64,000 nucleotides of DNA from Russula earlei. Taxonomy: Eukaryota > Basidiomycota > Agaricomycetes > Russulales > Russulaceae. The notes beneath the pieces were generated by a model that worked only from the letters and a program-made list of their open reading frames with translations, made no database searches and was not told the origin of the DNA. A program made the position numbers and the translations under genes. Positions 12,118-24,929 of this stretch are shown here, piece by piece (position 1 is the first letter of the stretch; each line of letters begins with the position of its first letter). The stretch is from positions 1 to 64,000 of the forward strand of contig JAGFNK010000293.1 of NCBI GenBank assembly GCA_025769875.1, given 5' to 3'.

Positions 12118-14385
12118 ATGCCTAATGAAAACTCTCCTCTGCTTCCGCAGAGTAAGAGCTCGCAGAGAGTGGAGTATGGAGTCCCGATGACGACCCAGAC
12201 GACAATTTATGATCGTTTCACACCGGGGCGAAAGCGAATGATCCTCGCCCTTGTCTCACTTGCCGGCATGATACCATGTGAACAATATCTTCCTGACATG
12301 CATGGCGTTGGTTGACTGCTCTCCTTCATCGGGAATCTCGTATAGTATTTGTTATAGGCTCGTTCGTGCCATGTATACCGCAAATCTCTCGCGACCTGCA
12401 CTCGACTGGGACTGTCATCAAGCAAGTCTTTTGTCTGCCTGTCTTACATGGCAATGATCCTAGTTACGCTGACTTCGACTCCTCAAATTAACGTGTAGTT
12501 TGGCTGTTAGTTGTTATATGATCTTGGGCGCTCTTGGTAACCTCACCTGGTCGACTTACGCCGGCTTTTGTGAGTGACCTGTTTTCCAATTTAATCTACT
12601 TAAGCCGCACCGTTCAGCCTAGCCCACAAGGGGCTTGGGATAAAAACGAGGAAAAAAAAAAAAGCAACCGCCTGCTGTCCTCACATGTTTATTCATCGTA
12701 CTGACGGAGGCCATCCTGTTCGCTGCAGATGGAAGACGTCCCGTATACCTAACCGTACTGCCCATATTCGTCGGGGGCTCGTTGGGAGTCTCGCTCGCGC
12801 GCTCGGCACCACAATTGATGCTTTTCCGCGTTGTACAGGCATTCGGTGGCGGCGGCGGCGGCATGTCAGTTGGTGCAGGTATCATCAGTGACATTTACCG
12901 ATCAGAAGAGCGCGGCGCGGCGATGGGCTTTTTCTTTGCGGTGAGTGACAGTCTTGGTGAGGCAATCGAAGCGCTGGAGACTCATGCGCTTATGGTGTGC
13001 TCCGCACGTCGACATCTTGCGAACAGGCAAGCCTCCTTGGTCCCTCGCTCTCCCCAATCGTAGGCGGCCTCGCTGCCAGTCATGCCTCTTGGCGAGTATT
13101 GCAGCTCATCCTGGGCATGTGCGGCGCCGCCTTGTTTGTTGCGAAGTTGCTGTTTCTACCCGAAACAAGCTGGCCTCGCGCGCGCGGGATCGACAAGCTG
13201 CGTGAAGCTGGCGATGCTGGAGACGTCCGATGGAGCTATTTACAGAATCCATTCAAGCATGTCTCAATACTGCAAAGTCCCAACGTTCTCGTTACTGTGC
13301 GTATGTTTCCAAACTCCAGACATATATATCTGGGGACTATGAGATCTGTTTCCTTGGGTTTTGCGCCCTCGCTTATTCCGATAGTGCTTGGCGGGAGCGT
13401 TCGCACTGAGTGCGAACTTTAGTGAGTTGCTTATCTTTATACCGTATATGACCTTTTACGCAATGATGGGACTTACAACCGATCTCACTTTATTAATTCC
13501 ACTCTCGTACACCATCGTACGGCATGCAACACGTTCCCGCTATTCACACTACTCACCCTCGGAAAAATTGCAGGGCGCACGTTACAATATCAAAAATGAG
13601 GTCGTCATTGGCGCCCTGTTGCTGCCTGGTGGGCTCGCAAGTGCACGTACGTCGAACAGTGACATGGGTTGTAAGGTGGCTACTCACATCCATACAGTGG
13701 GTGCGCCAATTGCGGGCCGAGTATCTGACCGTGTCGTGGTGGGGTGGCGAAAGAAGCGAAATGGACGCTGGGTTCCAGAGGACCGACTACGAGCCGCGCT
13801 GCCAGGCGCGTTCGTTCTCTTGCCTCTTTCAGTCTTGCTCTCGGGAGTGTTTACACACTATGTCCCGGGGACAACGGGCCTCGTGTTGAATGCGGTGTGC
13901 CTCTTTGTCAGCGGAATTGGGGTGCGGAACACTCCAACAGCGCAGTTTTTTTCCCTATTCAAATCGACACCAGGTCGATGTGGTTTCTGACGCCCATCGC
14001 GGCATACAACGTGGATATACTACGCGGGCGGAGCGCAGAGGTATTCGCAGTCACGAGGTATGGATGCAATTTGCATATGGGCAGCAGCTACACCTCATGA
14101 GCTATGTGTGTGGCCGGCGCTCGGTGTTTACGATGAACAGCGCTCTTAGACACTGTATCACCGCGCTCGCCACTGCAACGTTTTTACCCCTCATCAACTG
14201 TGTAGGTGTTCTGGCGACCGATGCGATTGCCGCTGGGGTTGCGTGGACGAGTTGACGCCATCAGGGTTCTCCTTATGAGAGTGTTGACGTGTGTTGCCGG
14301 CAGGTTATTATGGATAACGATTCGTTACGAGGAGAGGATGCGGGCGTGGGTAGATGTGGGGTACTCGGTTGAATGGGAGCATTGA
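12118..14385 (+). CDS. Major facilitator superfamily transporter, drug:H+ antiporter type, with one probable frameshift
   Basis: Twelve-helix membrane exporter by family. Exons read by eye: 12118-12277, 12346-12421, 12499-12569, 12729-12940, 13027-13296, 13385-13516, 13574-13646, 13698-13921, about 13978-14063, about 14140-14240 and about 14313-14385. Joining them gives LAGMIPLFVIGSFVPCIPQI (helix 1), the MFS loop signature YGRRPVYL, the helix 4-5 motif GGGGMSVGAGIISDIYR, SLLGPSLSPIVGGL, and an ending VDVGYSVEWEH. One intron uses a GC donor (12422). Exon 6 reads through a stretch that looks like a 60-nt intron without an acceptor. In exon 9 the frame is lost by one base at the T run 13984-13986. 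The gene is either recently broken or carries an assembly error. The substrate cannot be told. Confidence 0.8.
12570..12728 (+). other. Long intron of the MFS gene with an A12 run
   Basis: This intron is 159 nt, while the other introns in the gene are about 50-90 nt. It contains AGCCCACAAGGGGCTTGGGAT followed by GAGGAAAAAAAAAAAA, which looks like the tail of a short retroposed sequence, but no tRNA-type promoter box is visible. Donor GTGAGT and acceptor CTGCAG are good, and the exon junction restores the GRRPVYL motif. Confidence 0.45.
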
Positions 14386-14822
14386 TAACTGGAACATGAG
14401 GTGACGGGGAGGAGGCTGAGGGATAGAGGAGAGGGCGCATACAAACTACCGTTGGAGGAAGTGGCATGAGGCGTGTACATGTCGTACATAAACCGTGGGA
14501 AGTCCTCCGGTCCGCCGGTCCGCCGGTCCCTGCCATCTGCTGCCCTCGCTCTCGCCGCCAACGCCAGGGCATCTCACATCACAGCACAGGCCAGGACAGG
14601 CCATCCCTGCCCTATCCCCGTCTGCTCTCTCATCTGCCCTACTCTCCCTCCTTCCCTCTCCCATTAACCATGTTGTAATTCTCCTTGTTACTCTTCGGCC
14701 CTTTCCTGTGAGTCATCCTGCATGTACCCCCATTCAAGCCAGTCTCATCTCCACTTACCTTACCTTTACCTTACGTCCAGCTCGACAGCCCTGCTAGTCC
14801 GTTCGAAAGATTGGTGAAAACC

Positions 14823-17274
14823 ATGACGTTCGCCAACGAAGGCTTTCATTCATCCCCGCACTGCTTGATTCTCTCGACATCGCCCCCATCGTCCTCTCAA
14901 CCTGGCGTGCGTCTTGGTTTCGGCGCTCAACCCTGGTCTCTCGATCTCTGGTCGCCCTATTACACCCCAAATCACTGCACCTCCATACCCAAACCCCACG
15001 ACCCTCCCACGTTTGATCCTACCTGCATCTGTCCCATTTCTCCGGCAAATCTGGCCTCTTCTACTGAACAGCTCAAACAAATCTATCCATCCCCTCCACC
15101 CACCGACTCCGATCCAAAGCACACTGTTCCGCTTCCCATCTTGTCCGAAGACTCCCCATCGCATGTTGCAGGTACATCTCCCTGCCCCCATCCTGGCCCT
15201 CTGACCCTTCCTTGCACCTCTACCTCTCTCACACAAGAACCCGAACCCCCCCTTACGTCACATCCGTCTAATAAAGATCTTCCTCTTTCCCCTCCGCCCT
15301 CGCTTCCAATGGTGCCACATGCACTCCCAGAAGCCACCACTCCATCTCCGTGCTGCACCCTCGATAGAGATGCATGTGCCCACTATGACCCTCATGTGAA
15401 GATGGACGCGACCGACAGTGACTCTCACTCATCGTCCTCTCCTGAAGAATCTCCTACGTCGGATTTACTCACTCCCCTCCCTCCAATCTGGGATCTTCCA
15501 CTCGACGATGCCGATGCGCGTCCTGCCAGCACCCTGGAGGTGTCAACCCTCTTGTCGCGATCCCTGGTCCCACCTCTTTCGCGCCTCAGCACATCAGGCG
15601 TTCAGGCCATGGAGGGCGACAGGGTGACTCTACCCTTTAGTTCCAATGCACCCATACGTGGCCTAGACTCTAAGGTGGAGTCACTATGTGGTCAGCTTCG
15701 CCCTTCGGTAGTGCCACCGGATGGTTTTGCAAGCGCCCGATTTTCAATTTTCCACAACTTCCCATCGCCCAACCTTGACAGCGTGCCCCCCGATGGCACC
15801 CTGACTCGCTCTCACACATCACCCAGAGGAAAGCTTTTCGTCGACCCATCCACCCTTAACTTCTTTCTTCCCGATCATGGAAGCCCGCAGATTCTACCGC
15901 AACTGACCCTTTTCGCACAGCCCTTGCCGCTCCGGCGCAGGATTTCCCTCCCTTCCCTCAGTGTGGAAAATTCTGCTGCGGAAACACGGGACGCCTTGGT
16001 TTCGCATTGGCGCGGATTAGGCACATCACACCCTTTCTGTGCCACATCTGACATGTCACATTACACCGGAATTGCGTCCATTAATCACAAAGGCACAGAA
16101 CCCATTGTCACATCGAGTCTCTTTCAACATTTCTCGACCCCCGAACCTGCACCACCGCTCTCAGAAATTGAAGAGCCTTCAATTTTCAGGCCTGGTCTGT
16201 CTGCTGCTGCCGCTGCGGAGTCTACTCCTAGCGTCACCCCAGACACCGGACCCATGGAAGTTGATGATTCCGATTCCTTCCACTGTACGTCTCTGGATGC
16301 GGACAATCTAGAACAGGACATAGTCCCATCCTCGCCGATGCATCACACGTTGTCGGACCTCCCCGATGATGATGATGACCTCGGTGGTTCCTCTATCCCA
16401 TTGTCTCCATCTCGGCGATCCTTCGCGGACCTCCCGGAGGATTTCCCAATGAATGGACCACCAACGTCTCCACCCCAATCTTCGCCGCTAACTGGACAAC
16501 CGTTGTTGACATTCCCCGGTGCGGAGCCGGATAATAGCCTCATTACTGCAGAAAACCTCCGTTCCCGGCTGGACGGCAGCATCGCCTCCACGTGGTAGTG
16601 GCCTTGGGCTCTTCTTACCTATACAAGCCGCGTCATCTAACCAGCCCGAGGCTTCTGAGATGCACGCGATCGAACCCAATCTGCACTTCTCACCAGAGGC
16701 TACCTCACGTGTCAATACTCGTGAGTTCGAAATGCTTAAGAGCGTGCGCCGCCGGACGTGGGTCTCAGAGCGCAAGGCGAAGGAAGACGAAGTGTTCCAT
16801 GCGAAGCGTGCGGAATCCCTCGCGGGCCGGCTCAGCGTGGCGCCACCGGTCCCGTCGAAGCTAGCTGACTTTGACGAGCGCGGGGGTGTGAGTGCTGGGG
16901 CCGACGAAACAGAGGGACCACCAGGTGAACCCACCCAGTTGGACGAGTCGGATGAGAAGACAATCCGGGCATGGTTGCTGTTCACAGAGGCGCGGAGAGC
17001 GGAGGCGCGACGCGTGCGCAAGCGCGAGAAGGAGCGTGGGCGCGAGCTGCAGGCGTTACTCCGTCTCAAACTTGGCGAGGATCCCGACGCCAGTGAACAT
17101 GCTGGCGGCGTAAAGGTCAAGCCGGGAAAGACGGCAATTGTTAGCATGCCGCAACTCGTGGCTCGCATGATCATGAAACGACGCGATACACCCCGACCGT
17201 TCTCGCCACGTAAGCATGGCTCTCCCGTACATCCGCTCGCCATTTTCGAGGTTCGAGCCCACTGTGGGGGTTGA
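14823..17274 (+). CDS. Large Ser/Pro-rich hypothetical protein with charged C-terminal helical segment
   Basis: The ATG at 14823 opens a frame of about 590 codons (to 16598) that is very rich in Pro, Ser and Thr and predicted disordered, with acidic patches (DDDDD near 16370). A second frame (about 16600-17274) continues with a highly charged region, EARRAEARRVRKREKERGRE (about 16985-17045), typical of a coiled coil. It ends near MPQLVARMIMKRRDTPRPFSP. A short intron around 16595-16650 (acceptor CTAACCAG at 16650) probably joins the frames, but I could not find a donor in the right phase. The C-terminus is also uncertain: another frame (17253-17353) reads FEPTVGVDDINVEKREDVF and ends at a TGA. 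The QLVA(R/T).IM motif recurs in the protein at 33508. Function unknown. Confidence 0.55.
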
Positions 17275-17353
17275 TGATATCAATGTGGAGAAGCGTGAGG
17301 ATGTGTTCATGGTGCGGAACACGTGGTTTCCTCATGTTAGCCACGCGGACTGA

Positions 17354-20300
17354 TCTCCTTTTTGCTGCTTGCCGCTGTAGGTTGGACGGACGGACGGTTC
17401 TCATAGTTGTTGATATAACAGTGATTTAACACAATCATGCATTCCTGTAGCATTATTTAGCATACCCTTGCATGCGAATTGCGTCTTGATTGTTTTTTCT
17501 TTGCAATCCTTATTGTCATGAAACCGCTAGTGATTGATATCTATTCTATCCGCTTGCATAGCCTCGCATTGAAATCTCATTCTCACCATTATATATAGCG
17601 TGACAGACAGCTGCTTGTGCTACGTCAGTGACCCTAAGCGATATGGCTGAAGAACGTACAGGGAGTTGCAGGTCTCGGTCAAGTGCCAAGTTGCAAAACA
17701 AAGCAGGCTGAGTTCTCGCTGTTACGGCGCTTGAGTGGTATTGGGCCTGGCGGGCTGAGCTATTGCCAATCGCTGGCAACCGTCGTCCATTCTCTGCTCC
17801 GGTTACAGTCATGAATGCCCCTACGAAATTGACCCGGCCACGGCCAGGTGTAAAATCAATTGCGCGGAGGTTAGAGCCACGTCGTGCGTTATCCCGGGGG
17901 CCCCACGGCAAGAGCGGGGTTGGGCCGATCGTTCACTCACAGGCAGGCACGGGCACGGCGTGTCGATGAGTCAAGTCAACGAACGGGAACGGAGCGGCCC
18001 ATTGGCAACATGTTGGCACGGTGCACGTCGTAGCTGTGCAGCGGCTACACCTGAGACGCTGCCTGTCCTACGCGCCTGGACGGTGTACCGTATCGGTGCC
18101 AGTAACATTGTGAACCCCGAATTTCGTTGTCGCGCCGGAGGCAAATATCATCTTTTAGGGGGTCGTCCGAAAACGAGTAGCTTCTGATCCGCATGGTGAC
18201 CCTCTACAAGTCAACTCAGGGGTCGATATAATGTGACGTTAGAAACTAGTTACGAATTTGTTGCCAAATTAATCAATTAAATTTTTAAAGAAAGAAGATA
18301 AGGGTCTGAATTGCTGCTCATTGGTTGATGACTGACCATAAGTGGACTCCGCTCATCCATTCGTTTCCGTGTCGACAGGTCCGGGTTTAACAAACTATAT
18401 ATGAACTCGATGTGAACAAGCAAGCGAATGTTAACAGGCCTACGACTCGGCACAGCCTCTACCCTTTTGGATGAGCTTCAAGTTCCCATTCTACACACAA
18501 TGGCAGGTATGGTATCATTGTCTCAAGGCTTCTGTCTGCGTCAGTGCGTCATCGAACTCGCTCGTAATGAATGCATGAGACGTATCGGAGACTGAGAAGC
18601 GTCACAGCTCTGAGCTGAGGACTCGGAGGTTCTACTCGTTTGCGGCTTGTACATTCATGGCATCAAACTAGCGCGCAGGAATGGAATCATAGGTAGAAGG
18701 TTCAACAGGAATATGATGTCAAGTGCAGCTTCGGCCTAGGAAGTCTTCCACAGCAGGTTCAACGAAAGGTCCCAACAGAACTATTCAGCAACTCGGAGAC
18801 TGAACGGCTCAATTTAAAATGTGGGTGGGTTCTAAGTAATGTATGGGCCAGTGTCAGTCGTACAGAATCGACGATAGGATGAAGGGTCTAGTCAAGACTG
18901 AAGTATAGCGGATTCAAGACGCCGCGGGAGAAATGGAAGCTCGCGACCCACATGCACTTTCTTCAGCTAAGAATCGACGGTTACTAATGTGCGTACGTGA
19001 ATGCCTCCCACGATCGCATGGATGTCGACAGAGTGGGATACCTTATCGTAACGCAATCCTTTTAAAGGTGGCGTATGATCTCCTCCATTCTGTCTTGACC
19101 TTTATCTCTCTGCCTGATCCGAAGTCGCCCTGAGGCCTTAAGGCTTTACATCGTACTTCAGCTGGCTGCACTCCTTTCTTGGTTCTTCACAAAATCCCCA
19201 GGCACTCGTGATCCTGGTAATGAGATCCGAGAGCTGTACGATCCAGTCGGAATACTTTAAAGACGTCTGACGCATCGACACGACGCTGGGACGATGTTCC
19301 AAGGAACCACATGAGATCAGTGCGCTGTGTCAGGGTATGATTGACGAGCGGAGTGCCTCAGGCGGCTGCCGAGTTCCCATTCCCCAGGAGCTCACACCTC
19401 CACTTCAATGAAAGCTCCTCGCTTCATCGAGAGTCTCGACAGAAACAGGACTTTTGTGATATGGAGGCTGTGGAATCCTGAGGGAAGGGTTATCTTGGCG
19501 ACCAAGCGGCATTATATTTTTTGACATTGTCGACATGGACGCTCAAGTTATCACTTGGTCGTGCGTGGGCATTTTCATTGCAATGGCATATCAAAAACGA
19601 ACCCTTTGCCTTCAGCCTCAGCAGGAGCTTACGTGACTTCCTGCCTCATTTTTCCCATAAACGTGCAATCTCTCCTGGTCAATGGATAAGCCGGTACCAT
19701 CTACTAGCCTTCAGCGATGCCAGGTGAGTGCAGTAATGCTCTGCTCTTGATGTACATAAGTACAACGGTATTCACAACGTAGTCTCGAGTCTGCATTTCC
19801 AACGAGTAGCGCTGACCCTATCCCAGTCCTTGTATACTGTATTGAAATAAGGGCTCTGAACAATGGTATAGGGTCCAGTCTTCTACATGTCTCAAACAAG
19901 CATGACAACGTCAGGCTCAATGTGAGAGCGGGGGTGATGCACGCATCAGTTCGGCTGATGGACGAAAAGGGATATGACAATGATCTCACATGTACCTAGG
20001 AAGTCCAAGCCAGCACGACGTTGAGGGCTCACAGGGCGAGCGTGTTGAGGACGTATGAGGCAGCATTGCTGACGGCTAGGAAAGCAACGATGTTTGAAGA
20101 CCCAGAGCGAATTTGCAACCTCAATTCCAGGTTAGTCGCGACACCATGGCAAGGTCGAGGTGACAAGCTTAGAAGAGTTTCAAGAACGACACGAGGATAC
20201 ATTACAGGGAGACCCGACCAGTGGTTTCGCCTGTGTAGGCACGCTGTAGTTACGAGTGGGAAGTCAAACTCGAGAAATAGTGAACCAAGAGCACTGATAC

Positions 20301-20609
20301 TAGATGCTCGAATATTGAACAGAAGGATATGGGGTCAGACAGAGAGGGCGCAAAGCCCGTATAGTTGTGGCAGTCATAATAGTAAGCGAAAGTACAGGTA
20401 AAACGATAGAATTGGTAATCAGAGCAGCAGGGAGCTATACGTAATGAATTGGGACCACGGAGGTGAGTGCGATGTCGAGGAAGGCAGCCTGGTGGAAAGC
20501 TTCTGCACAACGCACCCGAGGGCTGCCAACGCGTCGGTATTGGAAATGTGAAACTATTGTGGGCTTTAGGGACACCAGAGGCGTTCCTCGTATAGCGTGA
20601 ATGTTCGCC
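17354..20609. other. Long intergenic stretch, nothing recognised
   Basis: About 3.2 kb of host-like composition with only short, unconvincing open frames on either strand. I see no protein motif, terminal repeats, target duplications or tRNA-like boxes. It could hold non-coding transcripts or an old eroded repeat. Confidence 0.45.
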
Positions 20610-21290
20610 TCAAGCAGCGACGGGGAGGGGTCCACGGGACGAGCGAGATTGATTTTGAAAGATTGTTTCCATCTCGGTAAGATGATCGAGGAACTCCGTC
20701 AGATCCCGACCACGTAAACCCTCAACGATTTCTGGGATAAATCTCTCGCGGTGTTTGGCCAAGAGATGAGCCTTGATTTTATCACAACGCTTCCACTTGA
20801 TGTCGCAGAACGGGCACTTGCGCGGTGAATTGTGTACATCTTTAATGTGGCGTTTTCGTTCCTGGGGACGTCCAAAGTCTTTTTTACATTCACCACAGAC
20901 CGGTCGCGCCTTTTCAGACTTCCCACGACAGTCGTGGGCTTCAATTCCATGAGCTCTCGACTGGAATACACTGGTGGGCATTCAGATTACAGAACACTTG
21001 ATATTGCTTACCTCGTCGGGCGGAAAGCTTACTTGTGGCCCTAACTGATTCCAAGGCAACCACGGTCCAGACTGCGTGCGAGTCTGGTGAAAGTGCCAAG
21101 GTCGGGAAACTTGATTTCCATAGAATGATGCATTCCTCACCTGATCGTACCCAGAACTTGCTTCAAGGGTTGAGATACCTTCCAAGGACTCTGGATAATT
21201 ATGCGGACAGAATTCTGACCCCTCTCCATCCACAGCCAAGTCATGAGAGTTTATCGAGAAATCTAGGAAAAGTGCCCTGGGAGAAGACAT
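20610..21290 (-). CDS. Two-finger C2H2 zinc-finger protein (about 209 aa)
   Basis: Two minus-strand exons: 21290-21012 (starts MSSPRALFLDFS) and 20960-20610, joined by a 51-nt intron with donor GTAAGC and acceptor TTCCAG that keeps the frame. The C-terminal half carries two fingers of the form C-X2-C-X12-H-X4-H: CGECKKDFGRPQERKRHIKDVH and CPFCDIKWKRCDKIKAHL, the latter closed by LAKH. The N-terminal half is Ser/Pro/acidic without a known domain. Probably a sequence-specific DNA-binding protein. The other C2H2 gene at 31757 has the same size, exon pattern and X12/X4 spacing, so the two are likely paralogues. Confidence 0.7.
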
Positions 21291-22439
21291 TTAGAATAAC
21301 AAAGGGGGGCTGTGGACGTGAGTAAACATTTCTAGTCCTCCAACGCGAGAATTTAACCGTGCTCGAGGTGAGAAGGCACCCAAAGGCAAAGGCACCCCAA
21401 CACGAAGAGAGAGACGTTCACATCAAACGTTGCGCTGAAAATGGCGTGCCGTGTTGTGGAGGTGCCGTTGCCTGAGATCCCCTACCAAACATTTGTAGAT
21501 GAAACCTTTAGGGTGGCGGCCAATGTCTCTCAGCAGGAGACTATACTAAAACGTGAGTATGAGTGAGACAGAAAGAGGCTCGGGAGACATTCACAATACG
21601 AATAGAAATGACAGCCCAGAAGAGAGCTATGTCAAATCGATATCCGTGCGAGGGTGCGACGCCGGCACTGAGAAGGAAGGGACGAGCTGTTCGACTCAGA
21701 TAACTCTCGCTCGTCATCGGCGTTGAGCACCATGCCCGTCGTAACTCACGTGTCCGTGCTATCCCGTCTCTTCCGCTTTCCCAGACGAAGCAGAACTTGT
21801 CTTGCACGCCACACGTTGCCGCATGATGAGCACTTTGTCACAGGCTTGAACGGCCGTGGGTCAGGCTGATGCTTCCCGTACATGAGTGGATTTGCGGGAG
21901 TCGAAAAATGTGGCGGATCAAGCGGCGTTACGGGGACGGAGAATTGGGTGTGCTAGTGAGGCCACTGGGAGAGAGCTCTGGTACAATCAACTCAAGCAGC
22001 GAGACCTGCTTGGCTGCACAAGTATCCTGGACAGGTGAACCAGAGTGAGTGAGGGCAAGGGAGAACTTGTGATGTGAAGGGCAGCGTGCGTGCAAGATGA
22101 ACGACTGTGATACTCCCGGAGCTGCAGAGTTTGTATCGAGTTTGAAATATAATGGCCTCCTGTTTCCAGATGAAGTTCATCAACACGTACAGGTTGTATA
22201 GTACAACAAATTTTATGACAAAAAAACAGTCATAACTGGTCTTAATCAGTCCAATTCAGTCCCCCCAGTGTCTGGGTTGGTCCTAGACCAGTTAAACTTA
22301 CAGTCTACTATAATAGGGTTAAAAAACCAAAGTTAACTGGACCTTAAAACACTAATGAAGTTCACCACTGTCCTTGTGCACATCTTAAAGGAGTGCCCAT
22401 TTTCTATATTAAGCAATATTATTACAACTTATATTATAT
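21291..22439. other. Intergenic; host DNA changing to AT-rich repeat DNA at about 22190
   Basis: 21291-22185 holds no convincing gene; the first few hundred bases are likely the zinc-finger gene promoter. From about 22190 CpG becomes very rare and AT content rises (poly-A and TATATA tracts near 22225 and 22430). This marks the edge of the transposon block that runs to about 29060. Confidence 0.5.
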
Positions 22440-24373
22440 ATAAGAGTCCAAATCCAAACCATTTTTCTGCCTCCCTTCACTCTGCCTCCCTCTTTCTTTA
22501 GTGCCACCATCATTCCCTTTCTGCTACCTCTTTTTTGATAATATGCAAGACAAAGTCACACTTAATCTCTCTCTCTTCTCCTTGGACAGTGTTGCCTCAG
22601 CCCCATGGAGCACCCATAGCAACTGTCATGCAACTGTGAGCTTTGCGCCTCATGCTCCAACACCTGCAATTTTCTATTATATTAGTCAGTTGCTCTCATA
22701 CACTCATTTCATCACGCTTCTTAACTTCATACCACCATCATGCCCACCAGGCAAATGATCCCTCTCCCAGCCTTTCTCCCCTTCCCTGGGGAACAACTCT
22801 GAAACCTACTACCCCCCAACCATGACTCTTTGGCTAGTATACTTGGGCTCACCCATGCCTATCTAAAGCATCTGCATCCCTCTAAACTCGCCCAACTGGA
22901 CAAGTCAATGAAGGCCTCTGCACACCTCCTGAAGCTCTTCCTGAATGATACTCTAGTCACTGCCCTCCCCTTAGGGCACCACCCACAATCCACTGCCCCT
23001 ACCAGAGAACTTAACTCGCTCCAGAACCCGCCTCACCAGCCTGGAGACCACACTTATCAATCTCACTCAGGCTTCAGTTGACGTGAGAAAGGAAATCAAA
23101 GCCCTGCCCAAAAACACTACAACACACACCAAGGCCAAAGTCCCATTGACCCCAGCCTCCAACACCACTCCCACATATGCAGCCAAGGCCTCCCTTCCCC
23201 CCACCCTAGTGCAGTCATGAAGACATCTGCTTACACCTGGCCAGCCTCCCTCCACCCTAACCCCACAGACATATGCGCCACCATCAACTCTGCCTTATGT
23301 TCAACGAACAACAACCAAGTCCACATGTCTGCTGCAAGGTGGACACAAAAGGGTAACTTAGTGATTTGGGGTGGTCTGAACACCACAGCACACAACCTTA
23401 TGACCTCCCTCCCTGCAATCTCCGAGGCCCTGCAAGCCTCCCTCTCAGTCAACTCTATCTCTGCCCCCCAAGAACCCCCACCAGTATGACCAAATGTCAA
23501 ATGGTCCAAACTTACAATAAACACTGCCCCAACTGGCAAAACTAACACAAGAGAAGCATACACCCCACAGGAGTGCCACCAAGCACTTCTGGCTGAGAAC
23601 CCCACTTACGCCACCCTTACCATCACCCAACCCCCATCATGGGTTAGGCCCCCATCAACTTATGCCCCAGGCATGCACTCCTCCCTCTCGGTCTCCTTTG
23701 AAGACCCAGATGGCACAAAGGCCCAGGCACTCCTCCGCTTGTGCACCCTACACATGCTTGGGCATGTGGTAACCCTAAAGCACTGGAGAAGCAACCCACC
23801 AAAGAACACCAATAAGAAACACCCCACCCCGAAATGTCCAAACCCTCAACCCAACTGGCGCCGCTCCCACCCCAAGCATCGCCAACCCCCCACCCAACCT
23901 CACTCACCCTGCCCCACCACCCTTCACCGGACTGGCCTTCCTGCCTTTTGGCAGATTACCACCTGCCCCCACACTCTAGACACTGGCGTCTGTGCTGGAG
24001 ACACAGTCAAACCCTCCCACACAATGTGGGAGCGTTGCTCCACCCCCTAACTATACCGGACAATAGGCTTTTTGATCATGTGTTTTCGCTCATGTTTTTG
24101 CCACCCCCACATACAACTCCAATCCCCTGCTCCTTTGATCTGAGCTGGTTCCTCATGCTCTGGCCCCATTTCTTTTGTCCCTTCTCACTCGAGTACGAAA
24201 CCCGCTCCCCTATCACTATATATACAGACACGGTAGGACACCATAGGTTACTTTTAGCGTTTTGGGCCAGGCACAGTGCGTGATAAGCCTGCTCTTAGGT
24301 ACCCAGGGACTGCCCATGTACTCAGTTTATAAAGCGGTATACAAAAGCGAATTCAAAAAAAAAAAAAAAAAAA
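22440..24373 (+). mobile_element. Tad1-like LINE remnant: ORF1 pieces, 3' end and poly(A), ORF2 missing
   Basis: ORF1 is spread over three frames: YAAKASLPPTL (about 23178), CSTNNNQVHMSAARWTQKGN (about 23299) with LVIWGGLNTTAHNL, VKWSKLTINTAPTG (about 23490), YTPQECHQALLAENP, and SSLSVSFEDPDGT (about 23680). This order matches the ORF1 protein of basidiomycete Tad1-group LINEs as I know it. From about 24050 a non-coding tail follows, ending YKAVYKSEF-encoding DNA and an A run at 24355-24373. No endonuclease or reverse transcriptase lies between ORF1 and the tail, so ORF2 was deleted. The 5' boundary is a guess, and no target duplication was found. Confidence 0.65.
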
Positions 24374-24929
24374 TACACTCACTTCATGTGGTGCAACATT
24401 GGAGTCTGTCACATTTTCCCCTCTTTTTGGATTCCTCACCTATATCTGCCCTCCTTGCTCTCCTTTCACCCCCTGCTGTCCCACATGTGAACATTTTTGT
24501 GCATTTACACCTTCATGTTTTTTTTTGCTATTGTCTGTTCTCTCCCCTCTCCTCAGGAGTGTGTCACAATGGTAGGCCTAGTCACAAGCTCACATCCAAA
24601 TCCCAACTCAGACTTACCATATTTACCTTCAAAGGTGCTTGACATAGGCTATGGGGAGGGTATCTTCCTGCACCACCTCACACATGCCCCACCATAGTGC
24701 ACCCATACCTTTGCAATGCCCATGCCTGCTGCATTCAAGACACCAGACTTCATCATATTAGCAAGCTTCATGGTTTGAATATCACAAAAGGTGACCTTTT
24801 GCATGCCATTGATGTAACTGAAACCTCCAAACATGGATATGGTTGGACCTGGTTTGAGCAACTGGACATGTCAATTTGGGAGAGGGGACTGCAGTCCCCA
24901 AATCCCACTTTCAAATGTATTGTGGTGAC

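Noticed and set aside
12633..12664. Possible SINE tail (AGCCCACAAGGGGCTTGGGAT followed by an A12 run) in the MFS intron
   Set aside because: No tRNA- or 5S-derived promoter boxes and no target duplication seen; kept only as a remark on the intron.
16488..17243. Long minus-strand open frame of about 250 codons
   Set aside because: It is the complement of a GC-rich plus-strand frame with charged helical composition; no motif and no start context.
17251..17261. GGTTCGAGCCC, which matches a tRNA B-box/T-loop
   Set aside because: No A-box or cloverleaf can be folded around it, and it lies in the 3' part of a hypothetical coding region.
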